Assembly: GCA_038040485.1 (NCBI GenBank) | Contig: JBBPIE010000032.1 | Coordinates: 1-64,000 of the forward strand | Reading direction: 5' to 3' | Source of the DNA: Onstottus_B arcticum | GTDB taxonomy: Bacteria; Acidobacteriota; Blastocatellia; UBA7656 | DNA: 64,000 nt | Shown: positions 26,022 to 34,518 of the stretch, piece by piece | Position numbering within the stretch: position 1 is the stretch's first letter | Layout of the letters: each line of letters opens with the position of its first letter | Translations under genes and position numbers: made by a program | Notes under the pieces: generated by a model | What the model was told of the DNA's origin: nothing | The model's database searches: none | Seen by the model: only the letters and a program-made list of their open reading frames with translations

Positions 26022-26316
26022 TTTAGCTCTTCCGCTTCTGTTTTCAGACTGTCCGAGTGGCAGCTCAACTGACGTGACTGCGTTTTCTACAGTTGCGCTG
26101 GCCGGCCACTCGATAGCTGGCGGTTGGTGTGGGTGCGGCCCACAAGACTGCATTTGCGATCCAGGTGAGCAGCCAGGGGGCAACGGCATGACCCGCACGT
26201 CTAAAGCATTGTCTAATCGTGAAGGCGGCGTTCAAGGCTCGGCTCCTGATGTTGACCTAGCGTCAGGCGTGCTTACTCTGGCGCTTTTCCTTCTGTTCTA
26301 CCTGAGAATGCGGTAA
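25987..26316 (+). CDS. Exported Cys-rich microprotein
   Basis: The 109-residue product starts at GTG 25987 behind GGAGGAATAACCC. It has a signal peptide (VRKRLVIAAACILALPLLFS), a short linker, a Gly/Cys cluster GGWCGCGPQDCICDPGEQPG with four Cys as CxC-x4-CxC, and a C-terminal hydrophobic segment LASGVLTLALFLLFYL ending in RMR. It would be exported and held at the membrane by its tail, or cut there by a sorting enzyme; no PEP-type motif is seen. It is divergent to, and overlaps by 35 bp, the TPR gene 24930-26021. A degenerate copy lies in the same place beside the TPR paralogue. It could bind metal, act as a signal, or be a modified peptide precursor; none is proven. Confidence 0.6.
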   Translation: MRKRLVIAAACILALPLLFSDCPSGSSTDVTAFSTVALAGHSIAGGWCGCGPQDCICDPGEQPGGNGMTRTSKALSNREGGVQGSAPDVDLASGVLTLALFLLFYLRMR

Positions 26317-26900
26317 GAGTTCTCCGCATCTCTGGGCATTTTGGATCAACCCTGATTACCGAAACCGCCAGTCGGCTTGGCGGATCAGGGGGACTGTGGC
26401 CATGCGGAGCGCATTCTACTACGAAACTCCGCGCGTGTGTAAGAAAAAATTCCATACAATATTCATGAAACGCCGTAGTCAAAAGAGCGAGTTTTCTTCG
26501 AGAGCCTCGGCCTCCTCCCGACGTTCCTGGTCCATCAGCAACTAAGATTGGTGGAAGCCCGCGAAGCGGGCGATAGCGTATAGCCCTAGGCAAGTCCGCG
26601 CAGCCCTGGGGCTCGGAATCAAAGACGCTAGAGCCCGCGTAGCGGGCGACAGGAGTCTGCCCTCGCAAGGGCATGCGTCTTGGCACTAAGGTCTGGCCGA
26701 TTTGCATTCCTACCACCCGGATCACAGGCTGTCGCCCGCTGACGCGGGCTCTCGCAATTGTAGAGACGTTAACCCAGGGCTGCGCGGACTTGCCCTGGGC
26801 TCTACGCTGCCGCCCGCATACGCGGCCTCTCAAGATGAGAGACATTGCACCCGCTGAGATGCCGCGACTTTGCTTCAACCGAAATGGTGATTTCTTTCAG
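26317..26900. other. Intergenic region holding nested palindrome F
   Basis: No gene is supported in these 584 bp. Most is the 275-bp nested palindrome F (26555-26829); the remainder between 26317 and 26554 shows nothing recognisable. Confidence 0.55.
26555..26829. repeat. Large nested palindrome F (about 275 bp)
   Basis: Outer arms of about 54 bases pair (GCCCGCGAAGCGGGCGATAG and GCAAGTCCGCGCAGCCC on the left; GGGCTGCGCGGACTTGCCC then GCCGCCCGCATACGCGGC on the right). Inner hairpins such as CCCGCGTAGCGGGCG and GTCGCCCGCTGACGCGGGC lie within. It is a clustered, non-coding repeat. Confidence 0.75.
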
Positions 26901-28124
26901 TCATTCTCGCTCCATTTCTACCACCAGAATTTCAATCCGCCTCCGGCTGGCCTTCAGCTCCAAATCCAACTCCTTTCGCGCAACTTCTACGATAGAGTTT
27001 GCCTGCTTACTGTCATAAACAATCTCCCAGTCGTAGCGGCCTGCCAAGCCTGTCTCGTTCAGCACCGGCACATTCATTACCTTCTCAATTCTGTCGGCCA
27101 GCAAATCTATCTGCTGCCCGGTGGCGATCATCGCATCATCTGCAAGGCTGTATTTCGGCTTTGCCGCGGAAGCAGGTTTCAGTCCGCCTGCAAGCCCCTT
27201 TGGCGCTGTCATCACCAGCACATCCACTTCTCGTGTCTCTCTTCTAACTTTCAAGTTGAAGCTTGTTTCGATAGCCTTGCTCACCAATCCATTGAGAGCG
27301 CCGCTCTTGTCTGCCGTCACAGCCGCGGAAATATCGTATCGAGCATCCTGGAGCAACAAAGGGCAAATGATGCGAGTCTCGCTGATGTTGTGAATCAGAC
27401 TGAGAGCTCTTTTCAGGCTCATGTTGCGGCACGTAAATCTGCCCGGCGACACTTCGGCGGACGTGCTTGTTGATTTTGCCGGCCTGATGGTCAGGTTGAA
27501 CCGGGCCGGGTCTTCAGCGATTTGAAACCTGACCAGATCCGGCTGCCTGCCTTCGGCAACAGTGTTGATCAACTCCTCGGTCAACAGGTCGGGCCGAGTG
27601 ATTGCCGCAATCCTGCCGAGTTTATCAACCACGACTGTGCGGGGGATAAACTCGGCTTGAAATGCATCTCGCGACGAACGGTTAAGATCAATGCCAACCC
27701 AGCCTTTGATAGGTCTTCGCTTGAGGAAGGCTGCGACAACCTCCGAGTCTTCGTCGGTGATTGAGATGAATTGAACCGGCTTGTCTTTGAACTTGTCAGC
27801 CAATTGATTGAGATGAGGCAAAGCCGAGATGCAGGGAGCGCACCAGGTCGCCCAGAATTCGAGGACCACGACTCTGCCTCTTAGGCTCGGCCAGTCTGGT
27901 GCAGCGCCTTCGGGTGCTTGAAGCAACTGCCGAAGTCTCAATTCAGGAGCGGCGGAGTTAGGCTTCGGGCCAGAGAATTGAGAGTTCGCGCTGCCGGTGG
28001 TTGAGATCCAAACAGCGGCGCACACCACAATCGAGAGACGCGACACGATGGAATTGCGGAAAGGGAATGTTGGAAGCGCACTCCCAACATTCCCTTTGTA
28101 GGGCTTGTAATTTTCTCTTATCAT
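26901..28124 (-). CDS. TlpA-type thioredoxin fused to DUF3738
   Basis: The 407-residue protein has a signal peptide or anchor (residues 25-48), a thioredoxin-fold TlpA/ResA domain (about 60-185) with the active site FWATWCAPCISALPH and the cis-Pro region FIPRTVVVDKLG, and a C-terminal DUF3738 domain (about 215-405). DUF3738, also called soil-associated protein TIGR03435, is abundant in Acidobacteriota, and fusion to a redoxin is a known arrangement there. It would act in the periplasm as a thiol reductase with an unknown partner. ATG 28124 has GAGG 7 bases upstream. It lies between the two copies of the TPR/microprotein unit. Confidence 0.85.
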   Translation of the reverse strand: MIRENYKPYKGNVGSALPTFPFRNSIVSRLSIVVCAAVWISTTGSANSQFSGPKPNSAAPELRLRQLLQAPEGAAPDWPSLRGRVVVLEFWATWCAPCISALPHLNQLADKFKDKPVQFISITDEDSEVVAAFLKRRPIKGWVGIDLNRSSRDAFQAEFIPRTVVVDKLGRIAAITRPDLLTEELINTVAEGRQPDLVRFQIAEDPARFNLTIRPAKSTSTSAEVSPGRFTCRNMSLKRALSLIHNISETRIICPLLLQDARYDISAAVTADKSGALNGLVSKAIETSFNLKVRRETREVDVLVMTAPKGLAGGLKPASAAKPKYSLADDAMIATGQQIDLLADRIEKVMNVPVLNETGLAGRYDWEIVYDSKQANSIVEVARKELDLELKASRRRIEILVVEMERE

Positions 28125-28477
28125 AAGCGCACCTCAGCGCGCGTTCGTGATCGAGGCACACAAATCCCGTTACACGAACGTGCGTGATTGAGCAGAGGCA
28201 GGCCGTCAGGCCATGGCGGCCTGCCTTGCAGTCACAGTTCATTGAATGATTGCCGGTAGATCTAGTACTCAGTCACGACACACTTGTATGGGCGTCCCTC
28301 CTTACCAACCACCGTAAGCTGTTTAATGAAATCAACAGCTTACGGGAGGGGTTGCTAGCCAGGCATTGGCCCGCAAAACGGGCATGGTCGCTCCGTGGGC
28401 GCCCCTCCCCACGCAGGAACAGAGGTTGCGACGGAGGGGCACCCACGGAGCGACGCCCGTACAGGTGTTCATTAGAA
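28125..28477. other. Intergenic region largely made of repeat B1
   Basis: No gene is supported. It contains the inverted-repeat element B1 (28264-28494) upstream of the TlpA-DUF3738 gene and overlapping the 3' end of TPR copy 2. Confidence 0.5.
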
Positions 28478-28494
28478 TCAGTGTGACTGAGTAC
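28264..28494. mobile_element. MITE-like inverted-repeat element B1 (AGTACT ends)
   Basis: Terminal inverted repeats AGTACTCAGTCAC and GTGACTGAGTAC, then internal arms CTTGTATGGGCGTCCCTCC and GACGCCCGTACAGGTG, with further nested hairpins (TAAGCTGTTTAAT/ACAGCTTA). It shares ends and arms with B2 at 33118-33244. There is no coding capacity, as in miniature inverted-repeat elements. The right end forms the last codons of the TPR gene 28478-29554. Confidence 0.65.
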
Positions 28495-29554
28495 CAGTAT
28501 GCTGTGGAGGTGCGCGGGACTTGATAGAGTTGCCCAAGCGTTCAAGGGTTTCGCAAGTTGTTTGATGATTGATTGTTGTTCCGGGCGTGACAACGCAGGT
28601 TATTGCCGTTTGAAAATGAGCGCAATCACCAACAAGCCAGGAGAGGACGAGAAGGCTTAAGCGGGCGAGCACGCTGATCGGTTTTGGATTGCGCTGTTGT
28701 TCGACCTCAGGTTGCGGTGAAATGTCATCTTTGAGCGCATAAGCGATGGCGACAACTGAATGTGCAGCGGAAGCGTCCTTTTCGTTGAGATCATCGCGTG
28801 TTTGTATCCATTCCGGATAGGCAGAAGCGAATGGCGAGGCAAGAGCGATCTTACTCGCAGCCTTTGCTTCTTCGATCCGACCGGTTTCACTGAGTTCGAC
28901 CGCCAAGGCGTTGTGGTACTTGTAGACGTAGAACGGCTGGCGTTTAGCGATCTGACAAACGAGTGGCCAGAGTTTTTCAAAGCAGCCTAAGGAGCCCTTA
29001 TGATCTCCAGCTAGACTCCGGACAATAGCGATGTCCCAGTGCGCCATTAGCATTGTTTGCAACCCGTGAGCGTCCTTATCCGAGGACATCCGCAATGCTT
29101 CGAGCTGAAATCTCAAGGCTTCATCAAGCTGACCCTTACTGAGGTAATTGGCGCCCAACCCTTGAATAGCTCTTGCTCTGTAGGCAATCGACGCATTGTC
29201 CGCAACAGCTTCAAACAGCGTCTGGGCCTGATCCAGGTCGCCTCTTCGTTTTACGGCGAGCGCGTAGTAGTAAAGACCTATTTGCCGCGCAGCTTCTACA
29301 GGCAGGTTCACCAACATCTGGCTCGCCTCTTCAAGCGAGTCCAGGTCGCGCCTGAGGTAGGCTTGCTCTGCAAACTGAATCACTTCGTTGGTAAGTTTGA
29401 GGAATAGCTCCTGTGAACCGACGGTTCGAATCAAATGGTTGGCAACAATATGGTGAACTAAACCCTGGTTGCTGACCACACCTTCTGCGTCAGCAAATCC
29501 CGCTAAGGAGGAACAACCCGTGAGAAAACGACTTGTTATTGCGGCTGTTTGCAT
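28478..29554 (-). CDS. TPR-like repeat protein, copy 2 of a duplicated unit
   Basis: The 358-residue paralogue of 24930-26021 shares nearly every residue block over the first 270 positions (for example LTNEVIQFAEQAYLRRDLDS and GLGANYLSKGQLDEALRFQL). After that the tail is different: a hydrophobic segment LSVLARLSLLVLSWLVG-like stretch (about 300-318) may anchor it, followed by a Cys/Thr-rich end. The final residues are encoded within repeat element B1, so the native C-terminus has probably been replaced by an insertion. ATG 29554 overlaps the start of the divergent degenerate microprotein gene. Role unknown. Confidence 0.7.
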   Translation of the reverse strand: MQTAAITSRFLTGCSSLAGFADAEGVVSNQGLVHHIVANHLIRTVGSQELFLKLTNEVIQFAEQAYLRRDLDSLEEASQMLVNLPVEAARQIGLYYYALAVKRRGDLDQAQTLFEAVADNASIAYRARAIQGLGANYLSKGQLDEALRFQLEALRMSSDKDAHGLQTMLMAHWDIAIVRSLAGDHKGSLGCFEKLWPLVCQIAKRQPFYVYKYHNALAVELSETGRIEEAKAASKIALASPFASAYPEWIQTRDDLNEKDASAAHSVVAIAYALKDDISPQPEVEQQRNPKPISVLARLSLLVLSWLVGDCAHFQTAITCVVTPGTTINHQTTCETLERLGNSIKSRAPPQHTGTQSH

Positions 29555-29663
29555 TCTAGCTCTTCCGCTATGTTTTCAGCTTCTCAGAGTGGCAACGCAA
29601 CCAACTCGACGCTTTTTTCTTATGGACAAGGCTCCGAGCCTAAATCACTTTAGCCGTTTCTAA
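29520..29663 (+). pseudogene. Degenerate copy of the exported microprotein gene
   Basis: GTG 29520 follows GGAGGAACAACCC and encodes VRKRLVIAAVCILALPLCF, matching the signal peptide of 25987-26316 almost base for base. After that the frame diverges and stops after 47 codons, without the Cys cluster or C-terminal anchor. It is probably a remnant of the duplicated unit; a short functional peptide cannot be excluded. Confidence 0.6.
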
Positions 29664-29874
29664 AGCCCGCGATTGATTTCAATTTGCGTAATCGTCCCCG
29701 CGATGCCAAGCGGACAAAGGGACTGCTTATTCTTTTGACGGGCGGCATTCTACTACAAGTGTGCATTCATTACACTAAGAATAATAAACCTATCGAACAA
29801 CTAAAATAATCAGTTAATAGGGGAGGGCTTCATACCTCAACACCAGATAGAGAATTTGAGATTCAAAACTTGGG

Positions 29875-31023
29875 TCAGCTAATGAACTCGTCGCGGCCTG
29901 TGCTGGGGGCGTCATCCACAGCCCCTCCACCCAGGTCGGAAAGCTGAAGCTGAAGGTTCTGCCGATTCGTCGCGTAGGCCAAACCGTCCTGGAGCGAGAT
30001 CGTCCCTTCTCGAATCATCCGCTCGAGTTCTCCGTCGAAAATCTGCATCCCTTCGAGGTTTCCGTCTCGCATCGCGTCGTAAAGCGACTTGCCGTCTCGC
30101 TCTCCTTTTTCGATGTAGTCGCGCGTTCTGGCCGTCGACTTTAGTACTTCGATTGCCGCGACCCGTCTGAGGCCGTCCGAGCGCGGGATCAACCGCTGTG
30201 AGACGATAAACCTGAACGCCCCGGCAAGCCTCATTCGAATTATGTGTTCCTGGCTCTTAGGGAAAAGCCCTATCAACCGCTCGACTGTCTTGACTGCATC
30301 GGTGGTGTGCAGCGTTGACAGAACAAGATGCCCCGTCTCGGAAGCTTCGAGCGCGACTTCACAAGTTTCGAGGTCGCGAATCTCGCCGACTAGTATTACC
30401 TTAGGCGCCTGCCGCAGCGCCGCCCGCAGTGCGTATGCAAAGCTTGAGGTGTCCGAGTGCAGCTCGCGCTGGTGCACCGTCGACTTCTTGTGGCCATGTA
30501 TGAACTCGATCGGGTCCTCGATGGTGACGATGTGGTAGTACTTGGTGTCGTTGATCAGATCTATGATGGCAGCAAGCGTCGAAGACTTACCCGACCCCGT
30601 GGGGCCAGTGACCAGCACGATTCCGTTTTTTAGCTCGGCGATGTCCCCCAGCACCGGCGGTATTCCAAGATCCTCGAATGAAGGCACCTGGTTTGGTACG
30701 ACTCTCATTACTATCGCGTAGGTTCCCCGTTGCTTGAAGATGTTGACCCGAAATCGCGACAGCCCCGCGAGGCTGAAAGACAAGTCCGCAGATCCATGTT
30801 TTTCCAGCGACTCCTCGCCCGACTTATTGTCACCCAGCAGGGCCTTCGCTATTGCAACGGTGTGGGCCGGAGTGAGCAAGTCGAGTCCCTCCAGCTTGAC
30901 CGGTGTGAGCTTACCCATCAACTCCACTTGAGGCGGGCGGCCCGGCGAGAATATGAGATCCGATATCTTGCTTGAAACAGCCAGCATCTGCTGAACTACC
31001 TGAGAAAAATTGATCGTCGACAT
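29875..31023 (-). CDS. pilT: Type IV pilus retraction ATPase PilT
   Basis: The 382-residue protein matches PilT/PilU throughout: N-terminal PAS-like domain with SDLIFSPGRPPQVELMGKL, Walker A GPTGSGKSSTLAA, the Asp box TIEDPIEFIH, Walker B VILVGEIRDLET, and the His box SGHLVLSTLHTTDA-like segment. It powers pilus retraction for twitching at the inner face of the membrane. It is not next to pilB or pilC, but shares the window with three pilins and pilSR. The SDL and ELMGKL features could also fit PilU; length is normal for either. Confidence 0.88.
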   Translation of the reverse strand: MSTINFSQVVQQMLAVSSKISDLIFSPGRPPQVELMGKLTPVKLEGLDLLTPAHTVAIAKALLGDNKSGEESLEKHGSADLSFSLAGLSRFRVNIFKQRGTYAIVMRVVPNQVPSFEDLGIPPVLGDIAELKNGIVLVTGPTGSGKSSTLAAIIDLINDTKYYHIVTIEDPIEFIHGHKKSTVHQRELHSDTSSFAYALRAALRQAPKVILVGEIRDLETCEVALEASETGHLVLSTLHTTDAVKTVERLIGLFPKSQEHIIRMRLAGAFRFIVSQRLIPRSDGLRRVAAIEVLKSTARTRDYIEKGERDGKSLYDAMRDGNLEGMQIFDGELERMIREGTISLQDGLAYATNRQNLQLQLSDLGGGAVDDAPSTGRDEFIS

Positions 31024-31263
31024 GTGAGGAACCCTTCGCCACGCGGCGGACAGGTGGTTGATTGACGCAGGGGCAACAAGGAACGATCAAAGCTGGGTGA
31101 AGCTGGGATGACTAACCGAGGGCAATAGTCCGCGCCGTTTGGGACGATAACCGGCAACTCCGGCGCTTCAGCCACAAATACTACCGTCCAATTCGGCATT
31201 GTCAACAGTTCAGTAGTGTAGAGCCGGCGGATCCCTTGTCGAACCGAACCGCGCGAGTCTGAA

Positions 31264-31728
31264 TCACTTCCGCGGCAGCCTCTCAAAAATGTAGAACACT
31301 TCGCCGCGTTGCGCGCTTCCAAGATAACGCCACTTTTCCTTGATGACGTCTCCCTGCTTGATGCCTTTCAGCGCCGCAGTTCCATCTTCAATCAACTGGT
31401 CCACTTCGGCTGTCGCCACCACATGCATCTCCGGCACGTAGTCCTGGCCCGTCTCCTTCACCAGATTGAGTACCGTCTGACGATGGATGGCGATCCGATT
31501 CTTTGAGCGGGTGTACTCCTTGCGTGTGATTTCATTCTGTTTGATTTGGAACTCGAGTTCATCCTCTTCGTGGCGCATCAAGTCGAGAAACGATCTGAGC
31601 TCGGGACCATTTCCGTCCTGCGGGTGACCGGTAACAACAACGCCCGCCCCGAGGATGCCGATCCAAACTGCGACAAGAGCCCGCAATCCCACGGACCTGA
31701 TCTTACGATTGCAGCACTTGGTCTTCAT
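31264..31728 (-). CDS. Hypothetical exported protein
   Basis: The 154-residue product has an N-terminal signal peptide or anchor (about residues 12-34, VGLRALVAVWIGILGAGVVV). The mature part begins with a charged coiled-coil-like stretch (RHEEDELEFQIKQNEITRKE) followed by a small alpha/beta region. I do not recognise the family. It sits 6 bp after the glcF stop on the same strand and may be cotranscribed, but a link to glycolate metabolism is not evident. Confidence 0.6.
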   Translation of the reverse strand: MKTKCCNRKIRSVGLRALVAVWIGILGAGVVVTGHPQDGNGPELRSFLDLMRHEEDELEFQIKQNEITRKEYTRSKNRIAIHRQTVLNLVKETGQDYVPEMHVVATAEVDQLIEDGTAALKGIKQGDVIKEKWRYLGSAQRGEVFYIFERLPRK

Positions 31729-31734
31729 CGCAGG

Positions 31735-33087
31735 TCAATGATCGAGCCCGACGTAAGCCGCATCCAATAGCTCGATCGGATGAACAACATCGACGCTGGA
31801 GCCGGCCATCAGCAGTCCGGCGCCGATCTGCATGATACAACCGGGATTGGCGCTGGCAACAGTATCAGCGCCGCTCTCCGCGATGGCTTTGAGCTTGTCG
31901 CGCAAAATCTCAGCGCTCAACTCGGGATGCTGAAGGTTGTAGATGCCCGCGCCGCCGCAACAGCTCTCGAAGCCCCGCAGTGGAACCAGCGTGATACCCG
32001 AAATCTGTTTCATCAATTCAACAGGCGCCTGTTCGATTCGCTGGGCGTGAATCAAGTGACAAGGCGCATCGTAGGCTACCCGCCGCTGCCGACTGCCGGT
32101 GCCAGCAGCGATTCCCTGCTCCGCCAGAAACTCGAAAACATCTCTTACCTTCGAGCTAAACTCTCGGGCGCGCTCTTCAAACCGCAGATCGTCTTCGAGA
32201 AGCGTCGCGTATTCTTTCATCGCCGCTCCGCAACCCGCGGCGTTTACGATCACGCGATCGCATCCGCTATCAAGAAACGAGTCTATGTTCTCCCGAGCAA
32301 GCCGCTTTGCAGTTTCACGCTGGCCCGCGTGAGCGTGCAGCGCTCCGCAACACGCCTGCCCTCTCGCTTCAAGCAATGGAAAGCCGTTGCGAACCAGCAC
32401 GCGCTCCGTCGCCCGGTTGGTGTCCTGAAAGAGCCCTTCCATCACGCAACCGCGCAGCAACGCCACGCTCGGCAAGCCGCGCTCTCTAGCCTCTTCCGAC
32501 CTATTGCCAGCTTCCGCTGCTTTGGCTGCGCCGCACGGCATCGAGCTGGCTAATGCTGACCTGCTGGCAACCAGCATCGCAAGCGCAAACCGAAGTCTCC
32601 CAGTAACAAGGTTCGCTTCGAACGCGAGTCGCGCCAGGCCCCTGTCTCGAAGGCATCGCGCCGCAGCGAAAACAAATCGGAGAACCTGCGGACGCGTAAA
32701 TACTTGATTTAGAACGAAAGCAACAACGCGTTCGCTGGTGAATCTCCGCGCGGTTTTAGCTCGCGACACTTCTGCGCGGGCGGCTTCCAGCAGGTGGCCG
32801 TAAGGCACGCTCGACGGACACGCTGTCTCGCATGCACGACACCCGAGACACAAGTCGATATGCGTAATGAACGCATCGCCTATGTCTAGCTTCCCTTCCG
32901 CGACGCTGCGCATCAGGTAAACTCGGCCGCGCGGCGAATCGTTCTCGTTCCCCAACACTCGGTAAGTCGGGCAGGACGGGAGACACAGCCCGCAGTGAAC
33001 ACAGGTCAGCAGCTTCTCGGTGTTCGCTTCAAGCAACGAAGCGAGCGCGCTCGGAGGTTGTTCCATCGACATCGCCATCCAAAACAC
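31735..33087 (-). CDS. glcF: Glycolate oxidase iron-sulfur subunit
   Basis: The 450-residue protein has two ferredoxin-type 4Fe-4S motifs near the N-terminus (CVHCGLCLPSCP and CLGCRACETACP) and two CCG domains (CCGALHAHAG, SCCGGAGIYNLQHPE), the plan of GlcF. It passes electrons from the flavin subunits GlcD/GlcE to the respiratory chain during oxidation of glycolate to glyoxylate. glcE lies directly upstream, separated by repeat B2. Three possible Met starts lie close together (residues 1, 4, 6 and 8); I keep the longest. Confidence 0.88.
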   Translation of the reverse strand: MFWMAMSMEQPPSALASLLEANTEKLLTCVHCGLCLPSCPTYRVLGNENDSPRGRVYLMRSVAEGKLDIGDAFITHIDLCLGCRACETACPSSVPYGHLLEAARAEVSRAKTARRFTSERVVAFVLNQVFTRPQVLRFVFAAARCLRDRGLARLAFEANLVTGRLRFALAMLVASRSALASSMPCGAAKAAEAGNRSEEARERGLPSVALLRGCVMEGLFQDTNRATERVLVRNGFPLLEARGQACCGALHAHAGQRETAKRLARENIDSFLDSGCDRVIVNAAGCGAAMKEYATLLEDDLRFEERAREFSSKVRDVFEFLAEQGIAAGTGSRQRRVAYDAPCHLIHAQRIEQAPVELMKQISGITLVPLRGFESCCGGAGIYNLQHPELSAEILRDKLKAIAESGADTVASANPGCIMQIGAGLLMAGSSVDVVHPIELLDAAYVGLDH

Positions 33088-33117
33088 TCTGTCGGAGGCT
33101 CGGCGCGGACTATTTTA

Positions 33118-33244
33118 GTACTGATGAACACCTGTATGGGCATCCCTCCGTGGGCGCCCCTCGTTGCAAGGTACTCTAACTACCAACGAGGGGCGCCCAC
33201 GGAGGGACGCCCGTACAGGTTCATCTTGAGCGTGCCAGAGTACT
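33118..33244. mobile_element. MITE-like inverted-repeat element B2 (between glcE and glcF)
   Basis: Starts AGTACTGATGAACACCTGTA and ends in AGTACT; inner arms GTGGGCGCCCCTCGTTG and CAACGAGGGGCGCCCAC are perfect. It is 127 bp and related to B1. It lies in the glcE-glcF junction and would form a long hairpin in their transcript. Confidence 0.7.
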
Positions 33245-33249
33245 AGTTC

Positions 33250-34518
33250 TCATATCCCAGCGACGAAGCGTCCCGGACTCAAGATCGACTCAGGATCGAA
33301 CTTCGCTTTTACCGATTTCATCAAGCTCGACGCGGCGCCGCCATCTCCCCACGCACCCGCTTCCTGTTTGACGGCCGCTGAGGTTCGCTCCACGAAAAGC
33401 GTGCCGCCCGATTCTTCAGCCTGTTTCCGCATACGCTTCATCGTATCAGCAGCCTTGTCCTCATCCTCATCAAAAGTGATTCGGATTATTCCAAGTCCAA
33501 GATCAACCGCCGCGGCGCAGCTTTCGAGTTCAACCTGCCCAACAACCGATTCAATCGCGGAAACGGGCACGCTGATTCGAACCGCGTGTGCTGCCATCCG
33601 ATCCACCCGTGCCAAACGTCGCCAGTCACCTTCTGCTTCATCCTCACTCAACAACCTCACCTCGAAGTCATCATAAGCCGCCCGCTTTATCCAACCAACC
33701 TGATGATTGACCGCAGCTTCGTTATCAACAAACCGTATCAAGAGCGCGTCAACCTCCGGCCTCGATTCGATCAATCGCCTGGCAAGAAAAATGGAAGCCG
33801 GCTGAAGTTCGGACGTTCGAACGCGTTTAGCAAACTCGAACAGCGAAGCTCCGCGGTTCGCCGTGACGACTATCGTCGCGGCGCTTTCAGGAAGCGGGCG
33901 CAGCTTGAACGTCAACTCGGTGATCACCGCAAGCGTGCCATAGCTCCCGACGTAAAGCTTGTTCATATCGTAGCCCGCTACGTTCTTCACCACGCGCCCG
34001 CCGCATTTGCTTTCGGTGCCGTCCGCGTGAGCAAGCTTCAAACCGATCACGTAGTCGCGAGGCGTGCCGAACCCAAGCCTCAGCGGCCCGCTCGAGTTAC
34101 AGGCCGCGATCGCCCCAAGCGACGCGACCGATCCACCGGGCGGATCAAGGGGCAGCCACTGCCGCTCGCGGCTTGTCAGTTTGTTAAGGTCTACCAGGGT
34201 GAGTCCAGCTTCGACGGTGACCGTGAGGTCCGGTGGGCTATAGTCGATAACCCGACTCATCCGGTTCAGGCTCAGAACAAGATCGGCGCGACGAACCGGG
34301 TTGCCGCAATCGAGCCAACTCATCGAGCCGGCCGGAATCACCGCGGCTTTCAGGCTCGAGCAGATTCGCAAGCACTCGGCTACCTCGCTTGCGCTACCCG
34401 GAAGCGCCAACACCACTGAACTCGATCCAAATATGTCGAGCTCCGAGGGATGAGTCACGTTCTCACTGCCGAGCACTGACTCGATCGACTTGGAAAGCTG
34501 TAACCCTTTGTCACTCAT
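33250..34518 (-). CDS. glcE: Glycolate oxidase FAD-binding subunit GlcE
   Basis: The 422-residue product is an FAD_binding_4 (PCMH-type) protein: ALPGSASEVAECLRICSS, the flavin-contact region PLDPPGGSVASLGAIAACN with SSGPLRLGFGTPRDYVIGLK, and NVAGYDMNKLYVGSYGTLAV. Its short C-terminal domain fits GlcE, which partners GlcD and GlcF. I start at ATG 34518 (MSDKGLQLSKS), because the upstream extension is the antisense-like other frame of the previous gene. That ATG overlaps the stop of the FHA-DUF309 gene (ATGA), implying translational coupling. Confidence 0.85.
   Translation of the reverse strand: MSDKGLQLSKSIESVLGSENVTHPSELDIFGSSSVVLALPGSASEVAECLRICSSLKAAVIPAGSMSWLDCGNPVRRADLVLSLNRMSRVIDYSPPDLTVTVEAGLTLVDLNKLTSRERQWLPLDPPGGSVASLGAIAACNSSGPLRLGFGTPRDYVIGLKLAHADGTESKCGGRVVKNVAGYDMNKLYVGSYGTLAVITELTFKLRPLPESAATIVVTANRGASLFEFAKRVRTSELQPASIFLARRLIESRPEVDALLIRFVDNEAAVNHQVGWIKRAAYDDFEVRLLSEDEAEGDWRRLARVDRMAAHAVRISVPVSAIESVVGQVELESCAAAVDLGLGIIRITFDEDEDKAADTMKRMRKQAEESGGTLFVERTSAAVKQEAGAWGDGGAASSLMKSVKAKFDPESILSPGRFVAGI

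Noticed and set aside
26022..26198. The upstream extension of TPR copy 1
   Set aside because: It is antisense to the microprotein gene and absent from the paralogue, which starts at the equivalent ATG.
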